Source: Chamaecrista fasciculata
Taxonomy: Eukaryota > Streptophyta > Magnoliopsida > Fabales > Fabaceae
DNA length: 64,000 bases
Assembly (NCBI GenBank): GCA_003254925.1
Contig: QANZ01035879.1
Coordinates: 76,138-140,137 of the forward strand
Direction: 5' to 3'
Below are positions 49,046 to 62,225 of the stretch, in pieces. Below the pieces are notes generated by a model, which had not been told where the DNA came from, made no database searches, and saw nothing but the letters and a program-made list of their open reading frames with translations. How positions within the stretch are numbered: the stretch's first letter is position 1; the number at the start of each line of letters is the position of its first letter. The position numbers and the translations under genes were made by a program.

Positions 49046-50358
49046 TATATATATATATAGTGATATATAGAAATTAATGGGAAGCCACTAAGTGTACCTA
49101 GATGTTGATGCATGCATGTGGTCACTCATACTAATTAATTTATTGGATATCCTATATAGTATATATGCATGGTATACGTAGTTGAAAGAAATTAATAAAT
49201 GGATTAAAAATTTAGGGTCAAAATTAAGGCCAAGTGATCTAATGCTAATAATCAGATAATAACACCTTATAAACAAAAAAATAGAATGTAAGATGAAATA
49301 ATTAATTAGAAGTTTGTTAAGACGTGAAAGCATGCACATTGCCAATTATTTGGCCGTTGGTTTCTCTCTACAATAATGTAAGAAGGTCAAAGTTGAAATA
49401 TGCATGCCTAATAATGATTTGAAAATTAGTTTTGAGTGACAAAATATTTAAGCTGATGAGAATATTTTTAATAATCAATTAAACTAAATTAAACAGTTTT
49501 CTAAAACAACAACTAAATCATTCAAACAAATTATTCTAATATTGTTAATAGTATGTTTAGATTGAGGATTAATAAATAAGAGAAGGGAAGAGAGGGGAAG
49601 AGAATTGAGATCATCTCTCATTCCCTTGTATTTATAACTAAATCATTTAATTTTTTCAATAAAAAATATATATTTTTGTGTTTAAATTCATTATTTAAAA
49701 CTTGAGTGAAAAAAAAAGGACGACCAATATCACTTTTTAATTATAAGTGAGCTTAATTATAAAAATATAGTAAATTGTCCTTAATCCATCAATCTTTTGG
49801 AAGACAGTTCTGCAAAGCTTAAAATGAAGAACTTGATTATTACACAACATAAATCAGACAAGTTAATGTCACACTTTTGTAACAAAATGCATGTTGCTCG
49901 TGTAATTGTAAATTAATGATATGCTTTTTAAAAAAATGAATATTTTCTCAACTTAATATTTAAAAGATAAACCAGTTTAATTTGCTTTACTATTTCTAGC
50001 TAGTGATTTGGTAATGTATATGGATGAATCGTTTTAATTTGAAACAAAAAAGTTGGTGAAATAAAATGAGATTTTTATTTAGAAAAAACCATTAATCAAT
50101 AGAAAAATAATTATTGAAAATTAAATATTTTATTTTAAAAAATTAAAAGAAAAAGCACTTTTTAGGGGTAATTTAAACTTATATATTCTTTTTAACTTTT
50201 GATATTGTAACTAACACTAAAGTAATTAACCCTTTTTTTTTCTTTTCTTGGAAACATATAAACAGATAGAAGCCCTACAAGCTTTGCTTTGTTCAAGATC
50301 TGATCATTTTGGAATTCCCAGAAGAAAAAGTAACAAAAGCCACTAATAGTGCCAATAA
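49046..50358. other. Intergenic, no gene seen
   Basis: AT-rich, without recognisable genes, RNA genes or bounded repeats. Confidence 0.6.
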
Positions 50359-50367
50359 TTAGTAATA

Positions 50368-50905
50368 GGCAACCCTTTTGTGCCTCTAACGTTTGCGGTG
50401 ATTTTCAGTTATGCCCCTAATGTTTCATTTGTGTCAGTTGTGCCCCCAATCTGAAACGTTAGTTTCAATTATGCCACAATTTTGACTCAATGCTAATGTG
50501 TCAATTTTTTTTACTTGTGTGTCAATTTTTTGTTCTGAATTGAATATGTGGCAAGATGATTGGATAAATAAAACATCCCTGATTTATTTTTTATCCACCA
50601 TGGCATTTCCTACGTGGATTTACATTCTCTAGACCAAAAAATTACTACCCTAAAATTTGTTTGACATCTTCATCTTCGCAAGCCTTATACCAGTCAAAAA
50701 CCCTAAATTTCTTTCTAGATTTCTTTGTTCACCTTCGCGTGCGCAAGAGTAGGGTTTGAAAACCTAGAACCCTAAACTTTATTCACCTTGGGGGGCATAA
50801 TTGAAACTAATGTTTTACATTGAGAGTACAATTGACACAAATGAAATGTTAGGAGCATAAATGAAAACCACCGCAAACATTAGGGGTACGAAAGGTTCTT
50901 TTACC
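50368..50905. mobile_element. MULE-type MITE
   Basis: 538 bp flanked by a perfect 9-bp repeat, TTAGTAATA (50359-50367 and 50906-50914). Terminal inverted arms of about 120 bp pair GTTTGCGGTGATTTTCAGTTATG with its complement-like right arm. The loop contains a less AT-rich part around 50690-50800. The long arms and 9-bp duplication fit Mutator-like non-autonomous elements. No coding sequence. Confidence 0.82.
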
Positions 50906-50914
50906 TTAGTAATA

Positions 50915-51900
50915 TGTCAATTTGTGCATGGATAGTATTTACTATTTAGTATGTATATTTATTGATGATTGCTTTCTGAGAAATTAATTAATTGCTAATT
51001 ATTAATGGACTAAAATTCTATAATTATTATATGATTCTTCACATGTTAGTACTTTTTCAATTTGGCATCTCATAGATTTTTTTCAATTTAATTCCTTCCA
51101 ATTTTTTTGTTATCAGTATCAACTAGCACTCTATCTAATATTTAAATTTGTGCTATATTATCGCTAACTAAAGATATATGATTATTTTAATTAATAACTT
51201 ATAGTAATATTTTAACTCACATAAATAAATTTTATTTTCATACTAGTCATATAAATTATAAAACTTACTAAAAATATAATCTAAAAACTTTATGTAAAAT
51301 CTTAGAAATATAAAAAATTGATGATCATAACTAACTTTAATAATATGATTATATGTTAATTAGCATATTGTATTATTAATTAATGATGTTACATCTTCAA
51401 TTAATATTTTTTCATCATAATTTTAGTTAGCCTAAATAGAGATATTAGCATTGATAACCTAATAAACTATGAGGGGTCAAATTAAGAAGAGAAAATTAAG
51501 AGAGACTAAATTAAAAATAAATAAATAAATAAATATGTGAGGGATCAAATTGGAAAGTTAGTCATTATTAATGTGAATAGTGTCCCTATGTGAGAGGAGT
51601 GCTCATGACTTTTCTTCATCCTGATGCTTTTCTTGTACGTATTAAAAGCACTTATTTAAAAAATGAAAGCATTAATCTTTAGTTTTCTAAGACAAAAGGC
51701 ATGCATGCACAAAAAAAAAACATACAATTATTTTTTTCTTATTACATTTTTATTGAAAATTTATATCTAGCAAATTAAAGCCATTTGCTCGATCACAGTT
51801 ATATACCACATTCTTTCAAATTGAAAAATTCATGGGAAAAATTATCACGAGCGAACAATGAAAAGCATGCAACTAATATGAATGAGAGAATATATATATA
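50915..51900. other. Intergenic, no gene seen
   Basis: AT-rich; open frames are short and unrecognised. Confidence 0.6.
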
Positions 51901-52079
51901 TCTTATATTATATGGCTCCACCCCTTTCTGGTCGTTCATGTTTAAAACTATAGTCTATGAAATTAAAAATAAGAGAAAATTTACTATTTGGTCTCTTTTT
52001 TTTACTAAGTTAACAATTTAGTCTTTTATTTATTTTACATACATATTTGCGTGCCCGTTAGAACACGCAAAGCCCCTAG
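51901..52079 (+). mobile_element. Mini-Helitron, copy 3
   Basis: Starts TCTTATATTATATGGCTCC after an A and ends AAGCCCCTAG before a T. The hairpin TTTGCGTG...CACGCAAAG immediately precedes the end. 179 bp, non-coding, inserted at the end of a (TA)n run. Confidence 0.85.
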
Positions 52080-53087
52080 TATGATTATATGTACACTTAC
52101 ACACACATTATTAAGTTAAGACCCTTTGTTAAAAAAAAAAAGATCATAGTAAAAAAATAAAATAAAGTTATAATTTGCATGTGTTTGGCTAGCTGTCACT
52201 CTTTATCTCGAAAATGAGAGGTTAGGGTGTCCTTTTTAGCAGCTTCTGTTGCAATAAAGGCTTTTGATCGATTGATGAAAAAGAATTAATGGCATCGTGT
52301 CTCTCCATCTTAATTATTTATCCATCACTAAACTCTCTTAGCTTTAATTGCTAATTATACTCATGATTTTGCTTCCAATAATGAAAATAAAATGACATTG
52401 GCATTAATAACACTTGTCTAATCTAAAGTACCGTTGATTTTTTTTAGTATTGAATTGTAAACATGTTGTAAATAATTATTCATTGATTCTAATTGATAAG
52501 GAATTATTCTAAATTAGAAAACTTGGTATTTTGAATTTTTTTTAAAATAAATTAATTTTGTTATTATCTTTAAAAAAAGTCATTTTTCAAAAATTAATTT
52601 CAATTAATGTAATGTGAAAAATTGAATAATTAAAGAAAATTTTCACATCATTAATTTGAGATTTTCACAGCATTTATATTAAGTCAATATATATAATTTT
52701 AAGGATAAAACTTATATCAAATTCCTTAGATCACTATAGGTTCACTATTTTAAACCTAAACCAACCCAAACCTTTGGGTTTGTTGGTTTTGGTAGGTTAG
52801 CCCAAATTTTGGACAATCCTAATTGAAAAGATAAATAATTCTTCGAGAGTAATTCGTAACTTCAAATTCATCATATTTAAATTTAAAATGAGATAGATAT
52901 AACTATGTTCAGAAGTTAGGGACCAATTTAGAACTTATTAAGAATCAACACAAAACTATAAGAAAAAACATTAAGGATGAAAATAGAACAGAAAGAATAT
53001 CAAAGACCAAAATAAAATTTAAAGTAAATATTAAAAACTTAAATGAAGTTTTAACATGAAGACCTGCATCTTTTTTTATAAACAACA
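52080..53087. other. Intergenic, no gene seen
   Basis: AT-rich DNA between the third mini-Helitron and the SINE. No coding region or bounded repeat recognised. Confidence 0.6.
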
Positions 53088-53260
53088 AGTGTTTGGTGTA
53101 GCGGCTAGGCAAGCTACATCCTACAGAGAGGACCCAAGTTCGATCCATAGAGTCGACACTGTTGGGAAGGCTCTGGCCATTTCGTTTCTGAGGCCCGAAT
53201 GAGATTATTTTTCGCATAGACCGTTACACGGATAGGCAGGAGATACACATGACTTAACTG
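53088..53260 (+). mobile_element. tRNA-derived SINE
   Basis: An A box-like TGGTGTAGCGGCTAGG (53094-53109) and a B box GTTCGATCC (53138-53146) are spaced as in a tRNA gene. The sequence lacks a full tRNA fold and runs on into unrelated 3' DNA (GAATGAGATTATTTTTCGC, GGATAGGCAGGAGATAC). It is an island of higher GC in AT-rich surroundings. The 3' end is approximate, and no target duplication was confirmed. Confidence 0.65.
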
Positions 53261-53905
53261 AAAAATTATTAAAAATCTCCATACAATTTAAAATAAATAA
53301 TTAAAGAATTCTTTATGAAATTATTATTTTGGTGTTCACCAAGTATTTCAGAATTTATCTCAGACTAATTTATATATTCGATCAATATCGTGCACTTTTT
53401 ATATAATAAGAGAATTTCACAACCAAAATAATTAAATTTACAAAGTTTGAAATATGAAATTTTAACATGAACTTTTTTTTTTTTTGACCTGAAAAATATT
53501 ATTTGAACTTACACTTTATTTATTATTATAAATATAAAAAGTGGGTAATACCGGAAAGAACGGTGACCTGACATGGTACGAAGTTCAAACTTGGCAAATG
53601 CGACAACTTTTGAGCAATGAGAAGGACACTTGCCAGTCAACAGATAACAGATTCCTTTACGATAAAAAATATTCGTACAATAATAATAAATTAATAATCC
53701 AAATTTCCTCAACGCCATTTTCGTATAGCGCAAGCCACGTGGCATTGCTACGACGTGCCGCACAAGCAGGCGAGTACTATTTGCGAGTATCATGGGGATG
53801 TACGGAAGTCAAACTCACATTATGATTAAAATAATAATTTAAATAAAAAATGGGGAAACAAAAAATTAGTTGGTAATAGAAATTTAAAATCTAAAAGTTG
53901 GCAAA
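53261..53905. other. Intergenic with a less AT-rich island
   Basis: About 53540-53815 is richer in GC, contains GCCACGTGGC (a G-box palindrome) near 53734 and is open on both strands (53541-53825 plus, 53509-53793 minus). I recognise no protein in either frame. It could be a decayed gene or promoter fragment. Confidence 0.35.
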
Positions 53906-54285
53906 ACAAAAAGGTCAATGTATTAATTTCGTATCTAAATTTTATACTAACTGTCAATTTTGTCCATGGTCTTTTTTTTTTATCAATTTCATTCTCAATG
54001 TTTCATATTTTGGTTAATTTTATCATTTCTTCTTATTTTATCTTAATATTAACAACAGAATTTACGTGACTAATGATAAGTAATGTAAAATTGATAAAAA
54101 AAAAATTCAAATCCTAACTCAGATTGAAAAACAGGATGTAGTATATTGTTAATTTATTGAAAGAAGTTAGTCAAAGGATAAAATTAATCGAAATGTAAAA
54201 TATTAGAAACAAAATTAACAACAAACAAAATTGAGGATAAAATTGAAAGTTATTTAGAGACAAATTAATGTTTTTGTAAAAAAAA
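53905..54285. repeat. Palindromic repeat family Y, copy 2
   Basis: TTCGTATCTAAATTTTATAC and GTCAATTTTGTCCATGG on the left; AACAAAATTGAGGATAAAATTG on the right. Opposite orientation to the copy at 46840-47225. Confidence 0.5.
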
Positions 54286-56055
54286 AAAAACTTAAAGAAT
54301 TTGATCGTTTAACACTTTGACTGAAGTCTAGTTATGTTATCATTTGTAAAAGTAAAAAATAATCCAGTTAGTCTTATATTTTCCTGACGCTTTTTTTTTT
54401 ATTGGTCAGCACTTTATAGGGATATGTCTGATTTTCTACCATAAAAATAATTTTTTTATTTTTAAAAATAAATTTTTTTTTAATAATATTGTTTTATTTT
54501 TTCATTTTTAAAATTTAAAACTTAAAATATTATGTTTAAAATCTAAAAAGTAAAAAATTATTGAAAGTTATTCTGAATTCCTAAAACAATTTTAAAAAAT
54601 TATTTTTAGATATAAGAGTCAAACATGTTCATAGTTTTCTTATGAATTTTTTAAAAAAATTTTAAATATCAATATATATTTATATAATAAAAAATGTCAA
54701 TATTAATTATAACTACCGTACTAAAATTAATATAGTATATTTATGTGGTTTTTATACACAAAGATACGTATAAATATTATTTTTATTCTAAAAAAAATAC
54801 ATTTGCGTTATATTTTGAAATAATTGCAAGAATTTGACAAATTGTTATTTCTTTGAAGAAAAAGTATACTACTTTGATTCTTTTCAATCTTTATAAAATT
54901 CTAATTCAATATATAATTATGAGAGATACACTTTCGACTTTAAAATTATATATATTTTTTTGATACACGTTTAAAATTATACGTAACATAAATAATTAGT
55001 TACCAAACATTGAAATTCAAAGAATTCTTACATATTATATTTTTCATAGATAAAAAAAATTGTATAAACCTAATACTGCATATGTCAGTGTATTTTATTA
55101 TTTAAAATATTATTTTATTTGTAATATTATTACCCATATATATTTATATTTTTTTAAAAAGATAGAGCAATTCTAACTTGCTCTACATATGAAGTGCAAG
55201 GAAACAAAAGAAAATTTCCATAGAATTGTGATATTAAAATAAGTAATTGAAAATAGTAGATTTTCTGATTTTGTAAGTACTATATACTCCTAAAAAACTG
55301 CTCTCAACTTCCTCCGGCAAAATTTGTATCTCGCTTCTTCTTCCTTTGTTTTTCTACGGGGAGGAATTGTAGAATTTGTAATTCCTCCCTGATTTTCTTT
55401 CATCTTTTGTTTTTTAATTGAAAAGTCAGATCTTCAGTCTCTTCAAATTTGATGGTGGTGTTATCCAAATTTAATTATGGTTTTACTCTTTCTTCGTGAA
55501 AAATCTGTTCCAACATTAGATCGACTCAGATCTGAGTATCTATGTCGAAAAGTATCCGATCAGTTGTCAAATATATGGAGAAGTCTCTGTTATTTACGTT
55601 CATGAAGAAAATTGCTTTTCTGATATACATGAAGTGTAATAGTAACCATTTTGTTGACAACACCAAGATCGTTGATGGTTTTTATCTTGCGGATATCTTC
55701 CATATAGGATCAGTTGTGCTTGTATTTGTTTTATTTAGTTCAACATTGTTTGCAGATTATTCCTCTCATGTATTTTTAGATTTGAATTCTCTTAAGGATT
55801 TGTAAGTGCCGTTTGGCTTTTCTATAATATAATTTGGCTTGATGCTTTTAAAAAAAAATTAATCGAATTTGATGTAACTGACAAATTTTATCACATTTTA
55901 ATAAAATTAAACGAAAATGTTAAAGTTTTTATATTTAGGAGTTAGGACTTAGGAGGCCAAAAAATAACAAGTTCATATTCGAAATTTAACTAAAAGTGTA
56001 GCCAAAAAAAAAATTAAAATGCTTACATGGAAGCAGTGGTCCAGTGGGAGTGTGA
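54286..56055. other. Intergenic, possible gene relic
   Basis: Very AT-rich to about 55290. At 55300-55810 the composition changes and an open frame, 55542-55805 (starts MSKSIRSVVKYMEKSLLF, with a hydrophobic stretch near its centre), follows a CT-rich leader-like tract. I do not recognise it. It may be a fragment of a duplicated gene. Confidence 0.3.
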
Positions 56056-56078
56056 CACGTGACTGAACCATGACACGT
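56056..56078 (+). promoter_or_regulatory. G-box/ABRE-like pair upstream of the pectate lyase
   Basis: GACACGTGAC (core CACGTG, 56056-56061) and ACACGT (56073-56078) lie about 150-170 bp upstream of the TATA box. Such motifs bind bZIP and bHLH factors in plants. Regulation by them is inferred. Confidence 0.4.
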
Positions 56079-56225
56079 AGGAGAGAGAAGAAGCAGTTAA
56101 TGGCAGTTAGGATGATGATAGTAAGTTGGTTAAAAGGGGTTAGTAGTGAGGTCAATTAACTTAACCATGGTTAAGCTCTCTCTGGTTAGGCAAGTATGAT
56201 AGTCCACCACGTTCTCTGCTTACTG

Positions 56226-56233
56226 CTATAAAA
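56226..56233 (+). promoter_or_regulatory. TATA box of the pectate lyase
   Basis: CTGCTATAAAAACC lies about 155 bp before the start codon at 56382. It is followed by a CT-rich leader (TTTCTTCTTCTTCTTCC). Confidence 0.7.
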
Positions 56234-56381
56234 ACCATCACTCCCTTCCATTTCTCATTGTCTCCATTTTCTTCCTTTTCCTTTCTTCTTCTTCTTCCTT
56301 TTTCTTTACATCTTTCAGAACACATACACGCATACAAAAACAGAGGTTACGAAACAAATTGAGTTTGAATCAGAGTTAACA

Positions 56382-59300
56382 ATGGAGGTTTCTGTGAATT
56401 CGAAATGTTTCACTGTTAGCATTCTGATTATATCGATGCTTTTAATTGGCGCCAAGGCTGTACAGTCAAGGTACTCACAGAGAAATCGAGAGAATTCAAT
56501 TCAATTAGCTTCGATTTTTCTTCATTATGAGCTTCTCTGATCTTCTTTTTCTTAAAAAAAAAAATTGGATTAGTTTAATTTTCACAATGTGGAATCGACT
56601 TTTGACCTAGATTCTATGAATTTCGGTGTTGATTCGAACAGGAATGTGGAAACGGAGAATTCTCAGAGCTTGAAGAATTCTTCAATGGCGGAAAGGTTAG
56701 TGTTTAGTTTGCGAAATATAGATCTTAAACGACGGTGTCTGTGTGATACTTGTAAAGAGTAATCACAACCGTCCACGTGGAATTGATGCGCCGGGAACCG
56801 TAGGATTAGGAGATGTTGAAGTTGAAGGAAAGATCTGAACCCTTCAGATCGGATCTCAAAAAAATCTAAATCGTTAATTCTGTTACGTTAGTTTTATAAT
56901 TTTCAAGATTCGTATTCAGCTCACGAGGAACGTGTTCTGTGTTCACAATGAGATCACCTCGCAAAAGAAATTATATATATATATATAATTATACATATAT
57001 ATATATAAACATTTATATTTTTAGTTGCCTGCCCGGTATATATAAACATTTATGTTACCATACTCTGTTTTTGCCTTTTACTTTTTACTTTGAGGGCGAA
57101 AATATACAAGAAGCGATTTCAGTCATTTTGGGAAATGTATAAAACGGTGTCGTTTACCTTTGGCAATTTCATGTATAAAATTAAATCTCTTATCATTTTT
57201 TTTTCTTTTTTCAGATCAAATGATGCTTCGAATGAGCATGCAGTGAAAAATCCTGAAGAGATAGCTTCTATGGTTGATATGTAATACTCTCTCTCTCTCT
57301 CTCTCTTTTTTTTTTTTTTTTTTTTNTTCTATTGTGTGTATATTAAAATATTATGAACTTTTTCTTCGTCCCTATGCACATATTTATGTGATTGGCTATG
57401 ATTTCATGTGCCATGTGCTTGTTATATTAATTTAATTTGTCTTGGGCTTAGAGAAATATAGGGGGGAACTCACATGGGCGAATTCATTATCAGCATTAAG
57501 CACGGAAAATCTACTTGGATTTATAGTGATTGAGCCATTGAGATGCAGAAGAAAAGAATAAAATTTACCAGAATATATCTACTCTAATATTGAATCCACT
57601 TTTGGAATATTAGGTGTCCTTTTCATCCTTTTGGGTACTTTATAAAAAGCCCAGTCAATGTAGTCAATAATATATGTAAGTGTTAGATGAAAGCTACATG
57701 GCGTCCATTTTTTTTCTTCCTTATTTCTTTGATAAGAAGCTACTAATTGCTTGCTTGGTTCAAGAAAATGAGAAGTTTTCATTGTTAGGCTTCTTCCAAA
57801 TGCAGGCCACTATTAATGAGGTTGGATCTAACAGAAGAAGTTAATATTCATAATGTAGTGAATTTATTTCAAATCTTTATTAAAAGAATTATTCATATTT
57901 AATATCTGAAAATATAATTGATTCTGAGAGAAAATACATGAAGAAAAAAAAAATACAAAGTTACATTAGCATAAGAGACAAGCTATATTAATATTCCCAG
58001 TTTCCCACATCACTACACCTATCAAAATTAGCAACAGTGTTTAACATTATGATCAGAGATTACCTCCATGATTAAGCAGCAAGTAACTAATACTATTTGC
58101 CTAAGAAATAGTAAAACCTGGTGTTGATTGAATGGGACCCACTCTTTTTTTAAAAAAAAAAAATCACATTCTGTGCCTAAAATAGTAGTATGAATTTCCT
58201 TGTTAATTTATATTTTTTGTATTGAAATATGTGTAAATCAATTTTTTAATAATTACATAAAAAATTTTAGAACTTCATCATATAATTGAGTTAACTAAAA
58301 AAAAAAAAAACTCGAATTCTTCTCCTTAATATCTCCTTATCTTCAAAATTTTAAATTGAAATATAATTTCCCGTTTAATTAATAGCCCATGTTCCAATGA
58401 GCACTTTCATGGCTCTAAAGAATCAACCACCATGTTCTTTGCAGACGCGATCTCTTAATAAAAAAAGTTAAAGCCTTTATATTCTAATTGCTAGTTCAAC
58501 CACATGCTTATGTCGAGATTCAGCCCTGCCCCTTATAATTAATTTCTTGTCTTTTCTTTTCCTTATCCGGATTTTATGATGAACTACATTTTTTTATTCT
58601 TTCTAATGTGATGACTAAATTAATATTTAACCCTGAAAATTTATATATTTGAGGTCCCACTACTCCTCTTGATTGCTCCTCTCTAATTACATTCATTTAT
58701 CGATAGGATGTGAAAGCTACTTTCTTGTAGGTCTACTCAATAGAATGCAAAATCTACTCAATCATATCATGTGTTTCCTTTCCATTTCTAATATTTTTTG
58801 TTGGATGTTAATATGTCTATTGTTATTGTAAAACTTGTTAAACAGGGCGGTACACTCATAATTTCCAGTCTTTGATCTTTTTGGTTGTTGAGATAAGAAA
58901 TGTTAGGCACGCCAAAAAAAAATACATTAGAATCATTACCTTTCTTGTCCATAGTATATTAATATGTTTTCATATTTATTAATAATCAATTTGATATATA
59001 GATTGGATCTGTGTAGAAATTTCTCAAAATATAATTTCTACAGCTAATAATCCTTTTATTCATTCTAATTTCTACATATTCTTTGGTCCTCCTTACAGCT
59101 AAATCAGTACACCCTGTTTTGTTCGATCCCCACATGATCTGATCTCTCTCTAGTCTCTATCAATGTTAGCGTGTTGGAATTTATGCACTTCCCATATCTT
59201 CCTATTAGGTGGGGTTAGCCACATGATAGGGTTCCTTTTCTCCAGCCTGTCTATAAAGCATCAGCTCCAAAAACTAAAAACTGTAGATAAGATTAAGATC

Positions 59301-61329
59301 TGATTCTGACCTCATCATGGTACTTTAATTTCTTTCTAGACAGCCTTGTATTTTTGCTGATGCAGGCATGCAGCAACAAATTACTGTCTGACAATCTATA
59401 TTATTCAATAAGACCCATTGACTTTACTGATTGAGAATGACATTAATTTATTATCAATTAGAGTATCACCACCGACGCCCCAAGTACGAGGCAGAATTTA
59501 GTTCTTCCCCACATTAGCATTTATTTCCTGTACAGAAACTGAGAGATTATGTGCCTAATTCAGCCCTATTCTTAGTCAATAGCCACATTCTTCGACAGTG
59601 ATTAGCATATGAAACTGCTAAAATTAAATGCTTCTGTCTTTCTTCAAATATCTGCTAGAATCTATGAAGAAGCAGACAATATCAACCTCTGTATCTGACA
59701 CTAAACATTTTAACTCATACTTCATGTTAAGACAAACACATTGCAGATAAAAAAGATCTTGCTGGTATGGTATAGACTAATGTCAATGTCATGGATTTTA
59801 AAAGAAGCGTATGAAACTGTTAATTACTAATGTTTTTCTATCTTACTTCAAATATATAAAGGTCTCAAGTTTTCAAATTGTCTAATGCTGGTATTCATGT
59901 AATGTGATGAATTTAACAGGAGCATACACAATTATACAGAAAGAAGGAACTTGGGTTTCTTCACTTGCACGACAGGGAATCCCATTGACGATTGCTGGCG
60001 ATGTGACCGGCTTTGGTACCTCAGGCGTAAGAATTTGGCTGATTGTGCAATTGGGTTCGGACGCAATGCCATTGGTGGGCGAGATGGGAAGTACTATGTG
60101 GTCACCAACCCCGGCGACGACGATCCCGTGAACCCAAGACCAGGCACACTCCGCCACGCCGTAATCCAAGACGCCCCTTTATGGATTGTGTTCAAGAGAG
60201 ACATGGTGATCACTCTAAAGCAAGAGCTTCTTATGAATAGCTTTAAGACCATTGATGCTCGTGGTGTCAATGTTCATATTGCCTATGGGGCTTGTATCAC
60301 TATCCAATATGTCACCAATATCATCATCCATGGCCTGCATATCCATGACTGCAAGCAAACTGGTAATGCCATGGTTCGTAGCTCGCCATCACATTATGGA
60401 TGGAGGACTTTGGCTGATGGTGATGGGATTTCCCTTTTCGGTGCCAGCCACGTTTGGATTGATCACAATTCACTCTCTAATTGTGCAGATGGCCTCATTG
60501 ATGCCATTATGGGTTCAACTGCCATTACTATTTCCAACAATTATTTCACCCACCATAATGAGGTTATGTTGTTGGGTCACAGCGACTCTTATGTTAGAGA
60601 TAAGCAGATGCAAGTGACCATTGCCTACAACCATTTTGGGGAGGGTCTTATTCAAAGAATGCCAAGGTACATAAGTCATTGCTAATATTACATTCTTTGT
60701 ATGATTTCAATTTTTTGATCTGAATTGGGCCTTAAGTATAGTAGTATATGGTTAAGAGATATGATATAAATAGTTAAGGATTATTAGTAACTTAGCTTAA
60801 ACTAATAATGGAGTTGGGGGTTGTGAAAAATGTAGGTGCAGACATGGGTATTTCCACGTGGTGAACAATGACTACACCCACTGGGAAATGTATGCAATTG
60901 GTGGCAGTGCAGATCCCACCATTAATAGCCAGGGCAATAGATACCTTGCTCCTCAGAATGCTTTTGCTAAAGAGGTAAGTAAAACACTAATCTACAAATT
61001 ATTCAATAGGCTTTTCAAGTGTTTATTGTTTACTATTATCATGTTTGCTAAAAATGAATCATAAAAATATAGTGTTGAATTAGGAAACTTCTAATTGATG
61101 TTGGCAGGTGACAAAGAGGGTTGACACAGCGAACGGCATATGGAAAAGTTGGAACTGGAGATCAGAGGGAGACCTTTTGCTAAATGGAGCCTTCTTTACT
61201 TCATCAGGAGCTGGAGCTGCAGCTAGCTATGCCAGAGCTTCAAGTTTATCAGCCAAATCATCTTCATTGGTTGGTGTTCTTACCTCTGGTGCTGGTGTTC
61301 TTAGCTGCCGAAGAGGCTCTACATGTTAA
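56382..61329 (+). CDS. Secreted pectate lyase (PL1), 6 exons, 438 aa
   Basis: Cleaves de-esterified homogalacturonan in the cell wall by calcium-dependent beta-elimination. Exons: 56382-56470, 56642-56695, 57215-57280, 59920-60666, 60836-60974, 61108-61329. All are GT-AG and in frame for 438 aa, a normal length for plant pectate lyase-like proteins. Residues 1-27 form a signal peptide (hydrophobic [11 protein letters not shown]). A short variable region precedes [11 protein letters not shown]. The parallel beta-helix domain starts near [10 protein letters not shown] (90-99). Key motifs are WIDHNSLS (249-256), CADGLID with Asp260/Asp264 of the calcium site, and [15 protein letters not shown] (from about 316) with the catalytic Arg region. 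The C terminus ends CRRGSTC. Intron 3 is 2.6 kb. All expected motifs are present, so the enzyme should be active; the paralogue is not assigned. Confidence 0.96.
57281..59919 (+). other. Intron 3 of the pectate lyase
   Basis: A 2.6-kb intron starting with a (CT)n and poly-T run that includes one N at 57326. It is otherwise AT-rich, without a recognised element or gene. Confidence 0.7.
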
Positions 61330-62225
61330 TGTTAATACCTTTAAAAAAACACCATCACTATAAGAAATTCCCAGAAACTTAGAATAATTCAAGAAAAAAA
61401 AAGATAAATGAAAGGAAGAAAGAAAAGTTTTCATTCTTTCTCCTCTTGTTTAGGTATATTGAGTGAGTTTGCAACCATTTTGACTTTGATCACGTCCTCT
61501 GCTTGCTTCCCTTGTCCCCATTTTAGTAGGTATTGGTGTAAGAAAAAAGTGTACATTTTTCATTTTACTGTGTCAACTGTCAATCCATGTGATAACAAGT
61601 ACTGCTTAGAAGAAGCCAGTCCCCAGATTCACAGGGAAACCAAATTTACTACCATTTATCTCCTTTAGTTTGTTTTTGTGTACTCATATATACAGATTGG
61701 CCTTATCTACCATCCATCACCCTCAGGAATCTGTTTGTAAGCCCTTCATTCTAGAGAACTCTCGATTTGTTCCAAATGAATGGCTGAAAATGAAGAAAAG
61801 AATGTATTATTATTGTTCTAGTTGGTTGTGTATTTGATTGAAGTTGAATTTTCTTCTCTTAACTCTTACATTTTACATTCTTGTTGGTCTGACAAACACA
61901 AAACAATTTGCTTTCAGATACATTCTACATCTCAAGTAAATGCTAACTCATAAAAAAATTAATAAAAACACCAAGATAATTTTGTTCACTGTAGAATCAT
62001 TTTTAATGAAATTTCAATTAATTCCTTAATCGTTTTCAAATCTTCACTCCAACATCACTTGGTAATTTGGTAATTTAATAAAACTGATCCCTCATATCAT
62101 TACAATACAGAACCATTTTGATTCTGTACGCCCTTGAATTACAAAAACAGAAGAACTCCCATTCCTAGAAGAAACGCAGACAACATAAAATAGTAGTAAT
62201 CAATCATTTTGATAAGCAAGAAAGC
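61330..62225. other. 3' flanks between convergent genes
   Basis: The pectate lyase 3' UTR and the 3' flank of the receptor kinase-like gene meet here, tail to tail. No coding region recognised. The open frame at 61408-61668 is not convincing. Confidence 0.6.

Noticed and set aside
53094-53146. A functional tRNA gene
   Set aside because: Promoter-like boxes are present, but no full cloverleaf or anticodon arm can be folded. A SINE fits better.
53541-53825. Protein-coding gene on either strand of the GC-richer island
   Set aside because: Both strands are open over the same stretch and neither product resembles a known protein.
55542-55805. Small membrane protein gene
   Set aside because: A single short frame with no recognised family, no clear TATA box and no splice structure. 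Kept only as a possible relic.
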